DNA of 64,000 nt from Xenophilus sp003671765. GTDB taxonomy: Bacteria > Pseudomonadota > Gammaproteobacteria > Burkholderiales > Burkholderiaceae_C. A model generated the notes under the pieces. That model was not told the origin of the DNA. It did not search any database and worked only from the letters and a program-made list of their open reading frames with translations. The stretch is taken from positions 3,162,001-3,226,000 of the forward strand of contig CP166702.1 of assembly GCA_051414805.1 (NCBI GenBank), given 5' to 3'. Position 1 is the first letter of the stretch. Each line of letters begins with the position of its first letter. Below, in pieces: positions 15,033 to 25,382 of this stretch. The translations under genes and the position numbers were made by a program.

Positions 15033-16478
15033 TCAGAGCAGCGGCGAGAACAGCCGCGCGAAGGCATCGCCCACGCGCCGCAGGACCGGCTGCGCGCGAT
15101 GCGCGCGCACTGGCGCGGCGCTGTGCAGGTCGGTCTCGAACTGGGCGGCGAGCGGCCGCGCCAGTTCCGGGCCGTAGACCACGGCCATGACCTCGAAGTT
15201 GAGGCGGAAGCTGCGGTTGTCGAAATTGGCGGTGCCGATCATGGCGCAGTGGTCGTCGACCACCAGCGTTTTCGAATGCAGCATGCGCGCCTTGTATTCC
15301 CAGATCTTCACGCCGGCGGCGATGAGCTCGTCGAAATAGGAGCGCGCGGCCGCGCTGACGATCAGCGAATCGCTGCGCCGGGGCACCAGCAGGCGCGTGT
15401 CGACGCCCCGCAGTGCCGCGCTGGTGAGCGCCATCAGCGCGGGCTCGCCGGGCACGAAGTACGGCGTGGTGAGCCAGCAGCGCTCCTGCGCCGCATGGAT
15501 GGCCGACACGTGCATGCGGTGGATGGCCTCGAGCGGGTTGTCCGGGCCGCTGGTGACGATCTGCACCGGGATCGGCCCGGCCTCGATGTCGGGCAGCAGG
15601 CGCACCAGTTGCGCGTCGATGTCGCGCAGCTGTTCGCCGGTGGCATAGGCCCAGTCCTCCAGGAAGGTGGTCTGCAGCCAGCGCACGGCACTGCCTTCGA
15701 CGCGCAGGTGAACGTCGTGATAGGCGTCGGGGCGCGTGCGCGCGTCTTCCTCGTCGGTGATGTTGACGCCGCCGGTGAAGCCGGTGTGGCCGTCGCACAC
15801 CACGATCTTGCGGTGGGTACGGTAGTTGGTCACCGGCCGCAGGCGGCGGCCGATGCGGCTGTCGTGGAAGAGCGCGATGTGCACGCCGGCCTCGCGCAGC
15901 GGCGCCATGAAGCGGCGGCCGATGCGCTTGGAGCCCAGCGCGTCGATGAGCAGGCGCACCGTGACGCCGGCGCGCGCGCGTTCGGTCAGCAGCTGCGCAA
16001 GGCGCGTGCCGATGCGGTCGGGCTCGTAGATGTAGTACTCGAGGTGGACGTGGTCCTGCGCGGCGGCGATGGCCTCGAAGATGGCATCGAAGGCGGCGGC
16101 CCCGCCCGAGAGCAGTTGCACGCCGGTGGCGCTAGAGACCGGCAGACCGCAGGCCGCGGTGCCCAGCGCCGACATCTGCCGCAGCGTGTGGGGCGCCTCC
16201 TCGGCGCGGTCGCGGACCAGGGCGAGGTCGGCCGGCGCATGGGCGATGGCGCGGCTTCGCAGGCGCTTGAGGCGCTGCTTCGTGAGCCGCTGCGGGCCGA
16301 AGAAGTAGTAGATGACAAAGCCCAGGTAGGGCAGCGCAGCCATCGACAGGATCCAGCCCACCGTCGACACCGGCGCGCGCTTCTGCATCACGATCCAGAT
16401 CGACAGCACCGCGATGTAGACGCTCCACGCGACCGACATCGCGGTCTTCCACTCGGGCGGGATGGCAGGCAGGATCAC
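15033..16478 (-). CDS. cls: Cardiolipin synthase (phospholipase D superfamily)
   Basis: This membrane enzyme joins two phosphatidylglycerol molecules to make cardiolipin. It has two N-terminal membrane segments (SVYIAVLSIWIVMQ and ILSMAALPYLGFVIYYFFG) and two HKD motifs, HRKIVVCDGHTGFTGG and HSKTLVVDDHCAMIGTANFD. It ends FARLFSPLL, like ClsA of E. coli (YFFSPLL). From the GTG at 16478 it has 481 residues (E. coli 486); an ATG at 16439 (MSVAWSVY) is an equally good start. It stands between a serine hydrolase on the other strand and clpA, with no functional link visible. Confidence 0.9.
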   Translation of the reverse strand: MILPAIPPEWKTAMSVAWSVYIAVLSIWIVMQKRAPVSTVGWILSMAALPYLGFVIYYFFGPQRLTKQRLKRLRSRAIAHAPADLALVRDRAEEAPHTLRQMSALGTAACGLPVSSATGVQLLSGGAAAFDAIFEAIAAAQDHVHLEYYIYEPDRIGTRLAQLLTERARAGVTVRLLIDALGSKRIGRRFMAPLREAGVHIALFHDSRIGRRLRPVTNYRTHRKIVVCDGHTGFTGGVNITDEEDARTRPDAYHDVHLRVEGSAVRWLQTTFLEDWAYATGEQLRDIDAQLVRLLPDIEAGPIPVQIVTSGPDNPLEAIHRMHVSAIHAAQERCWLTTPYFVPGEPALMALTSAALRGVDTRLLVPRRSDSLIVSAAARSYFDELIAAGVKIWEYKARMLHSKTLVVDDHCAMIGTANFDNRSFRLNFEVMAVVYGPELARPLAAQFETDLHSAAPVRAHRAQPVLRRVGDAFARLFSPLL

Positions 16479-16496
16479 GTCGAAGTTTCCAAGCGA

Positions 16497-16549
16497 AATA
16501 TGCCTGCAGCGCCCGTCCACCGGGCGCGACCCGCTATCGAATCGATAGC
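16497..16549 (-). repeat. Dispersed palindromic element, copy B
   Basis: The minus strand reads GCTATCGATTCGATAGC (perfect palindrome, 16533-16549) followed by GGGTCGCGCCCGGTGGACGG, GCGCTGCAGGC and ATATTT. It is intergenic, between the clpA terminator and the cls start, so it may lie in the cls leader. Confidence 0.78.
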
Positions 16550-16550
16550 A

Positions 16551-16587
16551 AAGCAAAAGGCCGGCAGCGCGATGCTACCGGCCTTTC
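16551..16587 (-). terminator. Rho-independent terminator of clpA
   Basis: On the minus strand a stem AAAGGCCGG ... CCGGCCTT, extended inside by AGC/GCT, is followed by TTGCTTTG. It lies 45 bases after the clpA stop. Confidence 0.75.
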
Positions 16588-16631
16588 GTGGCCTCGGGCC
16601 GGACCCGGGGAGGTCCGGCTCGCGACGAGGG

Positions 16632-18950
<2,319 letters not shown>

Positions 18951-19010
18951 GTGATTTCCTTTGCCTTGCTGTGAATTGAGACTGAGACTTCAGATGGGTT
19001 GGAACCGGAT

Positions 19011-19367
19011 TTATTCAACCGGTTCACTGACGCACTGCAGCGGGTGGCCCGCCTGCACCGCGGCTTCCATCACCTGATTGACCTTGGTCGCGGCGACGTC
19101 GCGCGGGTACACACCGCAAACTCCGCGCCCGTCCAGATGGATCTTGAGCATGATCTGGGTGGCCGATTCGCGGTCCTTGTTGAAGAACTCCTGGATGACG
19201 ACGACCACGAATTCCATCGGGGTGTAATCGTCATTGAGCATCACGACCTGGTACATCTTCGGCGGCGCCGTCTTCTGCGGACGGCGCTCCAGCACCACGG
19301 AATCGCTGTCGTCCCGCTGAGGCTGGACGGGCGCCGGAGGTGGCGTGGAGGGTTTTTTCGTGGCCAT
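19011..19367 (-). CDS. clpS: ATP-dependent Clp protease adaptor ClpS
   Basis: ClpS binds N-end-rule substrates and delivers them to ClpA. The 118-residue protein has a flexible Pro-rich N-terminus (KKPSTPPPAPVQPQ) and the conserved core YQVVMLNDDYTPMEFVV, where the NDDYTPM loop and M contribute to the N-degron pocket. It continues with LKIHLDGRGVCGVYPRDVAATK. The ATG at 19367 is used. An ATG at 19376 would add MNF and cannot be excluded, as neither has a clear ribosome site. It is the first gene of clpS-clpA. Confidence 0.94.
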   Translation of the reverse strand: MATKKPSTPPPAPVQPQRDDSDSVVLERRPQKTAPPKMYQVVMLNDDYTPMEFVVVVIQEFFNKDRESATQIMLKIHLDGRGVCGVYPRDVAATKVNQVMEAAVQAGHPLQCVSEPVE

Positions 19368-19706
19368 GAAATTCATTCTATAGAGCGGCGCCACGCCATG
19401 GCGCAGGCACAGGATTTGGCGCCTCGCCCCCGGAATTCAAGTCGCCGGGGAATGTGGCGGATGGCACGCCAGTCCGAAAAAAATGAATTGGGCGGCGGCT
19501 GTCGAATTACGCGCCAAGCCACCTCGAAAACGCCAGTGGCGGCCCCGCGACATTCGTGCCGCTGCCCCCGGATGAATGGCCGTAGAATTTTGCGGCACCC
19601 TGAGGAGGCGAGAGATTTGTCAACGACCGGCACCCCCGTCTCGTTGTTGGCAAACCTTCTGCTGGTCGGGAGGCGTTTTCCAATCACTTCCACAGAGGAA
19701 TCCGTA
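19368..19706. other. Intergenic region between clpS and the next gene
   Basis: This 339-base stretch must hold the divergent promoters of clpS and the small exported protein at 19707. I see no coding sequence. A hexamer TAGAAT (about 19574) is a possible -10. An imperfect inverted repeat lies at 19616-19627 (TTTGTCAACGAC) and 19643-19654 (GTTGTTGGCAAA), matching at 10 of 12 positions, in the likely leader of the downstream gene. It could form an mRNA hairpin or be an operator. Confidence 0.45.
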
Positions 19707-20030
19707 ATGAGCAAACTTCTCGCTGCCCTGGTCGCTGGCCTGTTCGCCGCTGGCGCTTACGCCCAGAACCCGCCCGGCGCTTCGGCCGAGCAAGCCCCCG
19801 TGACCAACACCCCCGGCCAAGCCAAGGCGCAAGCCAAGCGCGACGCCAAGCCCCAAGGCCAGGTCAAGGCGGCCGGCGGCGACATCAACAAGACCCCCGA
19901 AGGCGGCGCCATCGGCACCGACAAGGCTGCCCAGTCGGGCGAAAAGCGCGCCGAGAGCCGCGACCAGCGTCGTCGCAACAAGGACGGCAGCCTGAAGCGC
20001 CGCAGCACCCAGGGTGGCACGCCCCAGTGA
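19707..20030 (+). CDS. Small exported basic hypothetical protein
   Basis: This 107-residue protein has a clear Sec signal peptide (MSKLLAALVAGLFAAGAYA, cleavage before QNPPG). The mature part is low-complexity, rich in Ala, Lys, Gln, Gly and Arg (AKAQAKRDAKPQGQVKAAGG, then RAESRDQRRRNKDGSLKRRS), and probably disordered. AGAGGAATCCGTA before the ATG is a strong ribosome site, and a strong terminator follows, so this looks like a well-expressed monocistronic gene. Related short proteins seem common in Comamonadaceae; no function is known to me. Confidence 0.8.
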   Translation: MSKLLAALVAGLFAAGAYAQNPPGASAEQAPVTNTPGQAKAQAKRDAKPQGQVKAAGGDINKTPEGGAIGTDKAAQSGEKRAESRDQRRRNKDGSLKRRSTQGGTPQ

Positions 20031-20052
20031 TTCGGACGCCGGTCTGAACCAT

Positions 20053-20080
20053 GAAAAGGCGCCTCCGGGCGCCTTTTTCT
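20053..20080 (+). terminator. Rho-independent terminator
   Basis: Stem AGGCGCC / GGCGCCT (20057-20063 and 20068-20074) with loop TCCG, flanked by AAAA and TTTTTCT. It ends the small exported protein transcript. Confidence 0.9.
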
Positions 20081-20235
20081 TTGCCCGTCGCCAGGGCCCT
20101 CCCACCCTGAACCCCGGCTGACCCGGTGGCGCGCCCTGTGTCCATTCGTGCATGAGCCGACCGGCGCCGATGGCTCGGCCACAATCAGCGCTTCCGCGGC
20201 CACCGACCGGATCGGCCGCTGCAGGATCCAACCCC

Positions 20236-20703
20236 ATGTCTCTTTCGCTCCCCGCCTCCCTTCGCACGGCCATCCTCGGCACCGCCCTGCTGGCGGCCGG
20301 CACGGCCTTCGGCCAGCAGCCGCAGATGGACCTCCAGCGCGTCCGCATCTCCGCAGGCATGTACCAGATCGATGCGCAGGTCGCGGCCACGCCCGAGCAG
20401 CGCCAGATCGGCCTGATGTTCCGCAAGGAGATGCCGCAGTCCGAGGGCATGGTGTTCGTCTTCGAGCAGCCCTCCCCCCAGTGCTTCTGGATGAAGAACA
20501 CGCTGATCCCGCTGTCGGCCGCCTTCGTGGCCGACGACGGCCGCATCGTGAACATCGAGGACATGAAGCCGCAGACCACGGACAACCACTGCTCGAGCGA
20601 GCCGGTGCGCTATGTGCTCGAGATGAACCAGGGCTGGTTCGCCAAGAAGAACATCAAGAAGGGCTTCAAGCTGGGCGGACCGCTGTTCGAAGCGCGCCGC
20701 TGA
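20236..20703 (+). CDS. DUF192 family exported protein
   Basis: This 155-residue protein has a signal peptide (LRTAILGTALLAAGTAFGQQ) and a DUF192 domain. The typical segments are ATPEQRQIGLMFRKEMPQSEGMVFVF, CFWMKNTLIPLSAAFV and GWFAKKNIKKGFKL. The domain is a small beta barrel found across bacteria and archaea and has no assigned function. The ATG at 20236 has AGGATCC upstream. It is followed by a bidirectional terminator shared with sodB. Confidence 0.87.
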   Translation: MSLSLPASLRTAILGTALLAAGTAFGQQPQMDLQRVRISAGMYQIDAQVAATPEQRQIGLMFRKEMPQSEGMVFVFEQPSPQCFWMKNTLIPLSAAFVADDGRIVNIEDMKPQTTDNHCSSEPVRYVLEMNQGWFAKKNIKKGFKLGGPLFEARR

Positions 20704-20724
20704 CACGCCCGCCGATCGCCCATG

Positions 20725-20752
20725 AAAAAGCCGACCCAAGGGTCGGCTTTTT
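20725..20752. terminator. Bidirectional Rho-independent terminator between DUF192 and sodB
   Basis: A perfect 13-base inverted repeat, AAAAAGCCGACCC and GGGTCGGCTTTTT, with a two-base loop lies between convergent genes. The A and T tracts give a U-run in both directions. Confidence 0.93.
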
Positions 20753-20772
20753 CGTCGGGGCGGGAGCCGGGC

Positions 20773-21354
20773 TCAGCCGAAGTTCTTCGCCGCGAAGTCC
20801 CAGTTGGCGAGCTTCGCGAGGAAGGTCTCGACGAACTTGGGACGCAGGTTGCGGTAGTCGATGTAGTAGGCGTGCTCCCAGACGTCGACGGTGAGCAGGG
20901 CCTTGTCGTCGGTGGTCAGCGGGGTGCCTGCTGCACCGGTGTTGACGATGTCGACGGAGCCGTCGGGCTTCTTGACCAGCCAGGTCCAGCCCGAACCGAA
21001 GTTGCCGACGGCGGACTTGACGAAAGCTTCCTTGAAGGCGTCGAAGCTGCCCCACTTGGCGTCGATGGCCTTGGCCAGCGCGCCGGTAGGCGCGCCGCCG
21101 CCTTGCGGCTTCATGCAGTTCCAGAAGAAGGTGTGGTTCCAGATCTGCGCGGCGTTGTTGTAGATGCCGCCGCTGGACTTTTTCACGATCTCCTCGAGCG
21201 TCATGCTCTCGAACTCGGTGCCCTTCTGCAGGTTGTTGAGGTTCACCACGTAGGCATTGTGGTGCTTGCCGTAGTGGTACTCCATGGTTTCCTTCGAGTA
21301 CTCGGGCGCCAGCGCGTCCAGGGCATACGGGAGGGGTGGCAGGACGTGTTCCAT
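20773..21354 (-). CDS. sodB: Superoxide dismutase [Fe]
   Basis: This cytoplasmic enzyme dismutates superoxide. The 193-residue protein has all four metal ligands: H27 (EYHYGKHH), H74 (IWNHTFFWN), D157 and H161 (DVWEHAYY). GGAPTGALA and the W-x-W of GSGWTWLVKK fit the iron-type subgroup rather than manganese. It lies downstream of xseA on the same strand with a 47-base gap. A TAGAAT hexamer at 21388-21393 on the minus strand is a possible own -10. Confidence 0.95.
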   Translation of the reverse strand: MEHVLPPLPYALDALAPEYSKETMEYHYGKHHNAYVVNLNNLQKGTEFESMTLEEIVKKSSGGIYNNAAQIWNHTFFWNCMKPQGGGAPTGALAKAIDAKWGSFDAFKEAFVKSAVGNFGSGWTWLVKKPDGSVDIVNTGAAGTPLTTDDKALLTVDVWEHAYYIDYRNLRPKFVETFLAKLANWDFAAKNFG

Positions 21355-21401
21355 CTTGTTGCTCGTGGGTTGGTTGAAGGACGAACGATTCTAGAAAGGA
21401 T

Positions 21402-22724
21402 TCATTCGGGTCGCGTCGGACGTGGGCTTGTGCCCACCGCATCGACCGTCAGGAAGGCTTCACCGTCGGACAGCTCGGCGCGCACCGGCTGCCCCGGCTC
21501 CAACTGCGCGGCGCGGGTGATGGGCACCCCGTCGGCGTCGGCCAGCCAGGCATAGCCACGTTGCAGCACGAGGGCCGGGTCGAGCAGTTCCAGACGCAGC
21601 GCCGCACGCGAGAGCCGGTCGTGGCGCTGCGACAAGGCCGCCTCGAACCTGGCATGCCAATCGGCCTGGAGCGCTCGCTGCGCCTGCGCGGCGCGCTCCA
21701 GTTTCGATAGCGCCGCATGGTGCATGCGCTGGGCCGCATGGCTGAGCTCGATGCGCTGGCGCGCCACCATGGCGGACGGACGGCCCAGACGCCCCGCCGC
21801 GAGGTCCAGGCGCTGGCCCTGCGCGTCGAGCCGGCCGCCGATGGCGTCGCGCAGCCGCTCCTCGATCAGCTCCAGCGCACCGAGCCACAGCTCGCGCGGC
21901 GCGGACGCGAGCTCGGCCGCCGCGGTGGGCGTGGGGGCGCGCACATCGGCGCAGAAATCGGCGATGGTGAAGTCGGTCTCGTGCCCGACACCGGCCACCA
22001 CCGGCACCGGGCTGCGCACGATGGTGCGCGCCAGCGTCTCGTCGTTGAAGGCCCACAGGTCCTCGATGGAGCCGCCGCCACGCACCAGCAGGATGAGGTC
22101 GACCGGTGGCGAGAGCACGTACAGCGACTCCAGCGCCTGCACCAGTTCGGCAGGCGCCTGGGCGCCCTGCACCGCCGCCGGCGCGAGCACCACCGGGATG
22201 TGCGGCACCCGGCGGCGTAGCGCGGTCACGACGTCGTGCAGCGCTGCCGCGCCGCGGGAGGTGACCAGGCCGATGCGCCGGGGCATGGTGGGCAGGCTGC
22301 GCTTGCGTGCGGGGTCGAACAGGCCTTCCGCTTCCAGCTTGGCCTTGCGCTGCATGAACTGCTCGAACAGGGCGCCCTGCCCGGCGCGCCGCAGGCTTTC
22401 GACCACCAGTTGCAGATCGCCGCGCGGCTCGTAGACCGCGAGCCGGCCACGCACCTCGACCTGGTCGCCGTCGCGCGGTGTGAAGTCGAGCAGCGACGCA
22501 GCACGCCGGAACATCGCGCAGCGCAGCTGGCCCGCGGCGTCCTTGAGCGAGAAGTAGCAGTGCCCGCTGCCGGCGCGCGAGAAGCCGGAGATCTCGCCCT
22601 GGACCGCGACGGGATTGAAGCGCGCATCGAGCGCGTCGGCCACGGCGCGGCACAGCGCGCCGACAGCCCAGATGCGCGGGCCTGCCTCTGCCCGCAGGCC
22701 ACGACCGTGCTCGAAATCGTTCAT
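21402..22724 (-). CDS. xseA: Exodeoxyribonuclease VII large subunit
   Basis: ExoVII cuts single-stranded DNA from both ends into short oligonucleotides. The 440-residue protein has an N-terminal OB fold (VQGEISGFSRAGSGHCYFSLKD, about 37-58) and the catalytic core with RRIGLVTSRGAAALHDV, LLVRGGGSIEDLWAFNDE and AGVGHETDFTIADF. A helical C-terminus follows, ending with the LQRGYAWL motif. The ATG at 22724 (MNDFEHG) gives family-normal length. xseB is not next to it. A degenerate copy of the dispersed palindromic element may lie inside, near 21700. Confidence 0.95.
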   Translation of the reverse strand: MNDFEHGRGLRAEAGPRIWAVGALCRAVADALDARFNPVAVQGEISGFSRAGSGHCYFSLKDAAGQLRCAMFRRAASLLDFTPRDGDQVEVRGRLAVYEPRGDLQLVVESLRRAGQGALFEQFMQRKAKLEAEGLFDPARKRSLPTMPRRIGLVTSRGAAALHDVVTALRRRVPHIPVVLAPAAVQGAQAPAELVQALESLYVLSPPVDLILLVRGGGSIEDLWAFNDETLARTIVRSPVPVVAGVGHETDFTIADFCADVRAPTPTAAAELASAPRELWLGALELIEERLRDAIGGRLDAQGQRLDLAAGRLGRPSAMVARQRIELSHAAQRMHHAALSKLERAAQAQRALQADWHARFEAALSQRHDRLSRAALRLELLDPALVLQRGYAWLADADGVPITRAAQLEPGQPVRAELSDGEAFLTVDAVGTSPRPTRPE

Positions 22725-23039
22725 CGCGCCGCTCCTGCCGGAGCCTCGCATCGTCCACAACGGTGCGCCACCACCCCCGGGCCGCGTGCCCACCGGCACG
22801 GCAGCCACGTGTTGCCGTGCAAGTGCTTGATCTGATTGGAAAAAGTGCTGCTCAAAATTCGGTCGATCTGGTGCAGGCCACGGCTGGCGTGGCTTTCGCA
22901 GAGTTGCCAAGGGGGTTAGTCACAAAGTTGTCCACAGAAACTGTGAGCGAAGTCCGACAGTGCGAGGCACCGTGTCCGCTGGGTGGGCTCGGTCATAATC
23001 GCCGCGCATTTGCGTGGCCGCCGGCCCGGAGGGACCCCC
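22725..23039. other. Intergenic region between xseA and exbB
   Basis: This 315-base stretch between divergent genes has no convincing gene. It holds a CATAAT hexamer (22994-22999), a possible -10 for exbB without a good -35, and a single DnaA-box-like 9-mer TTGTCCACA (22928-22936). One box is not meaningful by itself. Confidence 0.4.
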
Positions 23040-23672
23040 TTGTTTTCGATCATAGTTGCTGCAGGCTGGCCGATCTGGCCGCTGCTTCTCTGCTCGGTGC
23101 TGGCGCTGGCGCTGGTCATCGAACGCTTCGTGAGCCTCAAGACCGCCAAGGTGCTGCCGCCCAAGCTGTTGAGCGAGGCGATGAGCGTGTCGCAGGTGGG
23201 CATCCCCGGGCCCGACGTGGTCACCAAGCTGGAGCAGAACTCGGCACTGGGCCAGGTGCTGGCGGCGGGCTTTCGCGCCGTCAACGCCAATCCGCGCTGC
23301 ACCGAGGAAGACGTGCGGGTGGCGATGGAATCGACCGGCCGCGCCGTGGCCCACAGGCTCGAGCGCTACCTGCCCGCCCTGGCCACCATCGCGTCTGCCG
23401 CGCCGCTGCTGGGCCTGCTGGGCACGGTGATCGGGATGATCGAGATCTTCGGCTCCCAGTCGCCGGCCAGCGGCGCCGCCGGCTCGGGCAACCCCGCGCA
23501 GCTGGCGCACGGCATCTCGATCGCGCTCTACAACACCGCCTTCGGCCTGATCGTCGCCATCCCGACGCTGATCTTCTGGCGCTACTTCCGCTCCCGCGTG
23601 GACGAGTACCTGCTCAACCTCGAGCTCGCCGGCGAGCGCTTCGCGCGCCATCTGACCGCCGTGCGCAAGTAG
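23040..23672 (+). CDS. exbB: Biopolymer transport protein ExbB/TolQ-type
   Basis: This is the inner-membrane proton-channel subunit that energises TonB or Tol systems. The 210-residue protein starts at a TTG at 23040 (LFSIIVAAGWPIW), supported by CCGGAGGGACCCCC directly upstream. It has three membrane segments: WPIWPLLLCSVLALALVI, then ATIASAAPLLGLLGTVIGMIEIF with the family GLLGTVxGM motif, and ISIALYNTAFGLIVAIPTLIFW. exbD follows 9 bases later. The exbB-exbD-lpxK order is common in Burkholderiales. Confidence 0.92.
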   Translation: MFSIIVAAGWPIWPLLLCSVLALALVIERFVSLKTAKVLPPKLLSEAMSVSQVGIPGPDVVTKLEQNSALGQVLAAGFRAVNANPRCTEEDVRVAMESTGRAVAHRLERYLPALATIASAAPLLGLLGTVIGMIEIFGSQSPASGAAGSGNPAQLAHGISIALYNTAFGLIVAIPTLIFWRYFRSRVDEYLLNLELAGERFARHLTAVRK

Positions 23673-23681
23673 GCTGCGACG

Positions 23682-24116
23682 ATGAGCCGCATGCGCTTTC
23701 GCCATGGCTCGCAGGAGGAGCCGGAGATCAACCTGATCCCCTTCATCGACGTGCTGCTGGTGGTGCTCATCTTCCTGATGCTGTCGACCACGTACAGCAA
23801 GTTCACCGAGATGGAAGTGCGCCTTCCCGTGGCCGATGCCGAGGCGCAGCGCGACAGGCCCAGGGAAATCGTGGTGGCTGTCGGCGCCGACGGCCGCTAT
23901 GCGGTGAACAGGACCGTGCTGCCCGAGCGCAGCGTCGATGCCGTGACCGCGGCACTGGCCGCCGTCGCCGGCGGCAACAAGGACAACGTCGTCATCATCA
24001 GCGCCGACGCCACCGCTGCGCACCAGTCGGTGATCACGGTGATGGAGGCCGCGCGGCGCGCCGGCCTGATGCAGATCACCTTCGCCACCCAGACGGCGGC
24101 GCAGGCCGCACGCTGA
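23682..24116 (+). CDS. exbD: Biopolymer transport protein ExbD/TolR-type
   Basis: This 144-residue partner of ExbB has one N-terminal membrane helix (INLIPFIDVLLVVLIFLMLST, about 16-36) with the essential aspartate in PFIDVLLVVL, followed by a periplasmic domain (VRLPVADAEAQ to MQITFATQT). The start MSRMRFRHGSQEEPEINLIP is typical of the family. It sits between exbB and lpxK, which begins 23 bases downstream, so the three are probably one transcript. Confidence 0.93.
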   Translation: MSRMRFRHGSQEEPEINLIPFIDVLLVVLIFLMLSTTYSKFTEMEVRLPVADAEAQRDRPREIVVAVGADGRYAVNRTVLPERSVDAVTAALAAVAGGNKDNVVIISADATAAHQSVITVMEAARRAGLMQITFATQTAAQAAR

Positions 24117-24139
24117 GCCGCGCCGGGCCGCCCACCGCG

Positions 24140-25105
24140 ATGCTGCCACGCGCCTGGTTGCACCGCGGCCTGCTGGCTCGCCTGCTGTGGCCGTTCTCCC
24201 TCCTTTATCGCGCGATCGCCGCCCTGCGAAGCCTGGCCTATCGGCGTGGCTGGAAGACCTCGCACGGGGTCGGCGTGCCCGTGGTCGTGGTGGGCAATGT
24301 CATCGCAGGGGGCGCCGGCAAGACGCCCGTGGTGATGGCCGTGGTGCGTCATCTGCAGGCGCGCGGCCTGGCGGTGGGCGTGGTCTCGCGCGGTTACGGT
24401 CGCCGCACGCAGGACGGCCGCGAAGTGCATGCCGTCAGCGACCCGCGCGACGTGGGCGACGAGCCGCTGCTGGTGCATCGCACGACCGGCGCGCCCGTGG
24501 TGGTGGACCGCGACCGGGTGGCCGCCGCGCGGCGCCTGCTGGCCGCCCACCCCGAACTGCGCGTGATCGTGAGCGACGACGGTCTGCAGCACCTGGCGCT
24601 GCGGCGCGAGGTCGAGATCTGCGTGTTCGACGACCGGGGCGTCGGCAACGGCTGGCTGCTCCCCGCCGGGCCGCTGCGCGAGCCTTGGCCACGCGCCTGC
24701 GACATCGTGCTCCACACGGGCGAGCGCCCGGCCTTCGCCGGCTTCACGGCACGGCGCGCGCTGGCCGACCACGCCGTCGGACGGGACGGCCGCCGGGTGC
24801 CGCTGGCCGAACTCGCGCGCGAGCCGAACGTGATTGCGCTGGCCGGCATCGCGCAGCCGCAGCGCTTCTTCGACATGCTGCGCGCGCGCGGGGTGGTGCC
24901 CGCGCAGTGCATCCCACTGCCCGACCACTATGATTTCGATAGCTGGTCGCGCCCGTCTGGTGGGCCTTACCGCCTGATCTGCACCGAAAAGGATGCTGGC
25001 AAGCTGTGGCAGGTGGCGCCCGACGCGCTGGCCGTGCCGCTCGTGTTCGCACCCGAGCCGGCCTTCTTCGCGGCCCTGGACGCGCGACTATCATCTGAAG
25101 AATGA
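24140..25105 (+). CDS. lpxK: Tetraacyldisaccharide 4'-kinase
   Basis: LpxK phosphorylates the lipid A precursor at the 4' position, at the inner membrane. The 321-residue protein has an N-terminal membrane-associated helix, a P-loop in VVVGNVIAGGAGKTPVV (about 49-65), RGYGRR, DEPLLVH and VSDDGLQHLALRR. The C-terminal segment LPDHYDFDSWSR...ICTEKDAGKLW is family-typical. A dispersed palindromic element appears to be part of this segment (24927-24966). Start and length are family-normal. Confidence 0.94.
   Translation: MLPRAWLHRGLLARLLWPFSLLYRAIAALRSLAYRRGWKTSHGVGVPVVVVGNVIAGGAGKTPVVMAVVRHLQARGLAVGVVSRGYGRRTQDGREVHAVSDPRDVGDEPLLVHRTTGAPVVVDRDRVAAARRLLAAHPELRVIVSDDGLQHLALRREVEICVFDDRGVGNGWLLPAGPLREPWPRACDIVLHTGERPAFAGFTARRALADHAVGRDGRRVPLAELAREPNVIALAGIAQPQRFFDMLRARGVVPAQCIPLPDHYDFDSWSRPSGGPYRLICTEKDAGKLWQVAPDALAVPLVFAPEPAFFAALDARLSSEE
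24927..24966 (+). repeat. Dispersed palindromic element, copy D, inside lpxK
   Basis: ACTATGATTTCGATAGC is followed by TGGTCGCGCCCGTCTGGTGG and GCC. It encodes YDFDSWSRPSGGP of LpxK. It is shorter and more diverged than the intergenic copies, so it may be an old, domesticated copy or a chance likeness. Confidence 0.45.
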
Positions 25106-25106
25106 G

Positions 25107-25178
25107 CCCCCACGTTTCGCACTTCGTGTCTTCACTGCCCCCCGAGGGGGCCGTCGCCTCCCTGAGGCGGCTCTGCGG
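25107..25178 (+). repeat. GC-rich double-hairpin intergenic element
   Basis: Between lpxK and the Trm112-like gene lie two consecutive hairpins, GCCCCCCGAGGGGGC and CGCCTCCCTGAGGCG, after a CACTTCGTGTCTTCACTG stretch. From memory, similar units occur many times in Variovorax and Acidovorax genomes. There is no T-run, so a terminator is unlikely. Confidence 0.45.
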
Positions 25179-25186
25179 AGGCTGAC

Positions 25187-25369
25187 ATGGACACCAAGCT
25201 GCTCGAACTGCTGGTCTGCCCCGTCACCAAGGGCCCGCTGACCTGGAACCCCGAAAAGCAGGAACTCGCCTCGCGCAGCGCGCGACTGGCCTACCCGGTG
25301 CGCGACGGCGTTCCGATCCTGCTGGAGAGCGAGGCGCGCACCCTGACCGACGAGGAACTCGGGCTCTGA
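25187..25369 (+). CDS. Trm112-family small protein (YcaR-like)
   Basis: This 60-residue protein has the YcaR/Trm112 pattern: LLELLVCPVTKGPL near the N-terminus and YPVRDGVPILLESEAR near the C-terminus. Only one of the zinc-type cysteines (C11) is present, as in many bacterial versions. Eukaryotic Trm112 activates methyltransferases; the bacterial protein has no proven role but is nearly always beside lpxK and kdsB, as here. The kdsB start is 14 bases downstream, so they are co-transcribed. Confidence 0.9.
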   Translation: MDTKLLELLVCPVTKGPLTWNPEKQELASRSARLAYPVRDGVPILLESEARTLTDEELGL

Positions 25370-25382
25370 GCAACTGCGACCC

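Noticed and set aside
21695..21730. A further copy of the palindromic element inside xseA
   Set aside because: Only CGATAGC and a loose tail match, the left arm is absent, and the frame differs from the other gene-internal copies.
22928..22936. DnaA box-like TTGTCCACA as part of a replication origin
   Set aside because: A single 9-mer, with no cluster of boxes, AT-rich region or dnaA/dnaN nearby.
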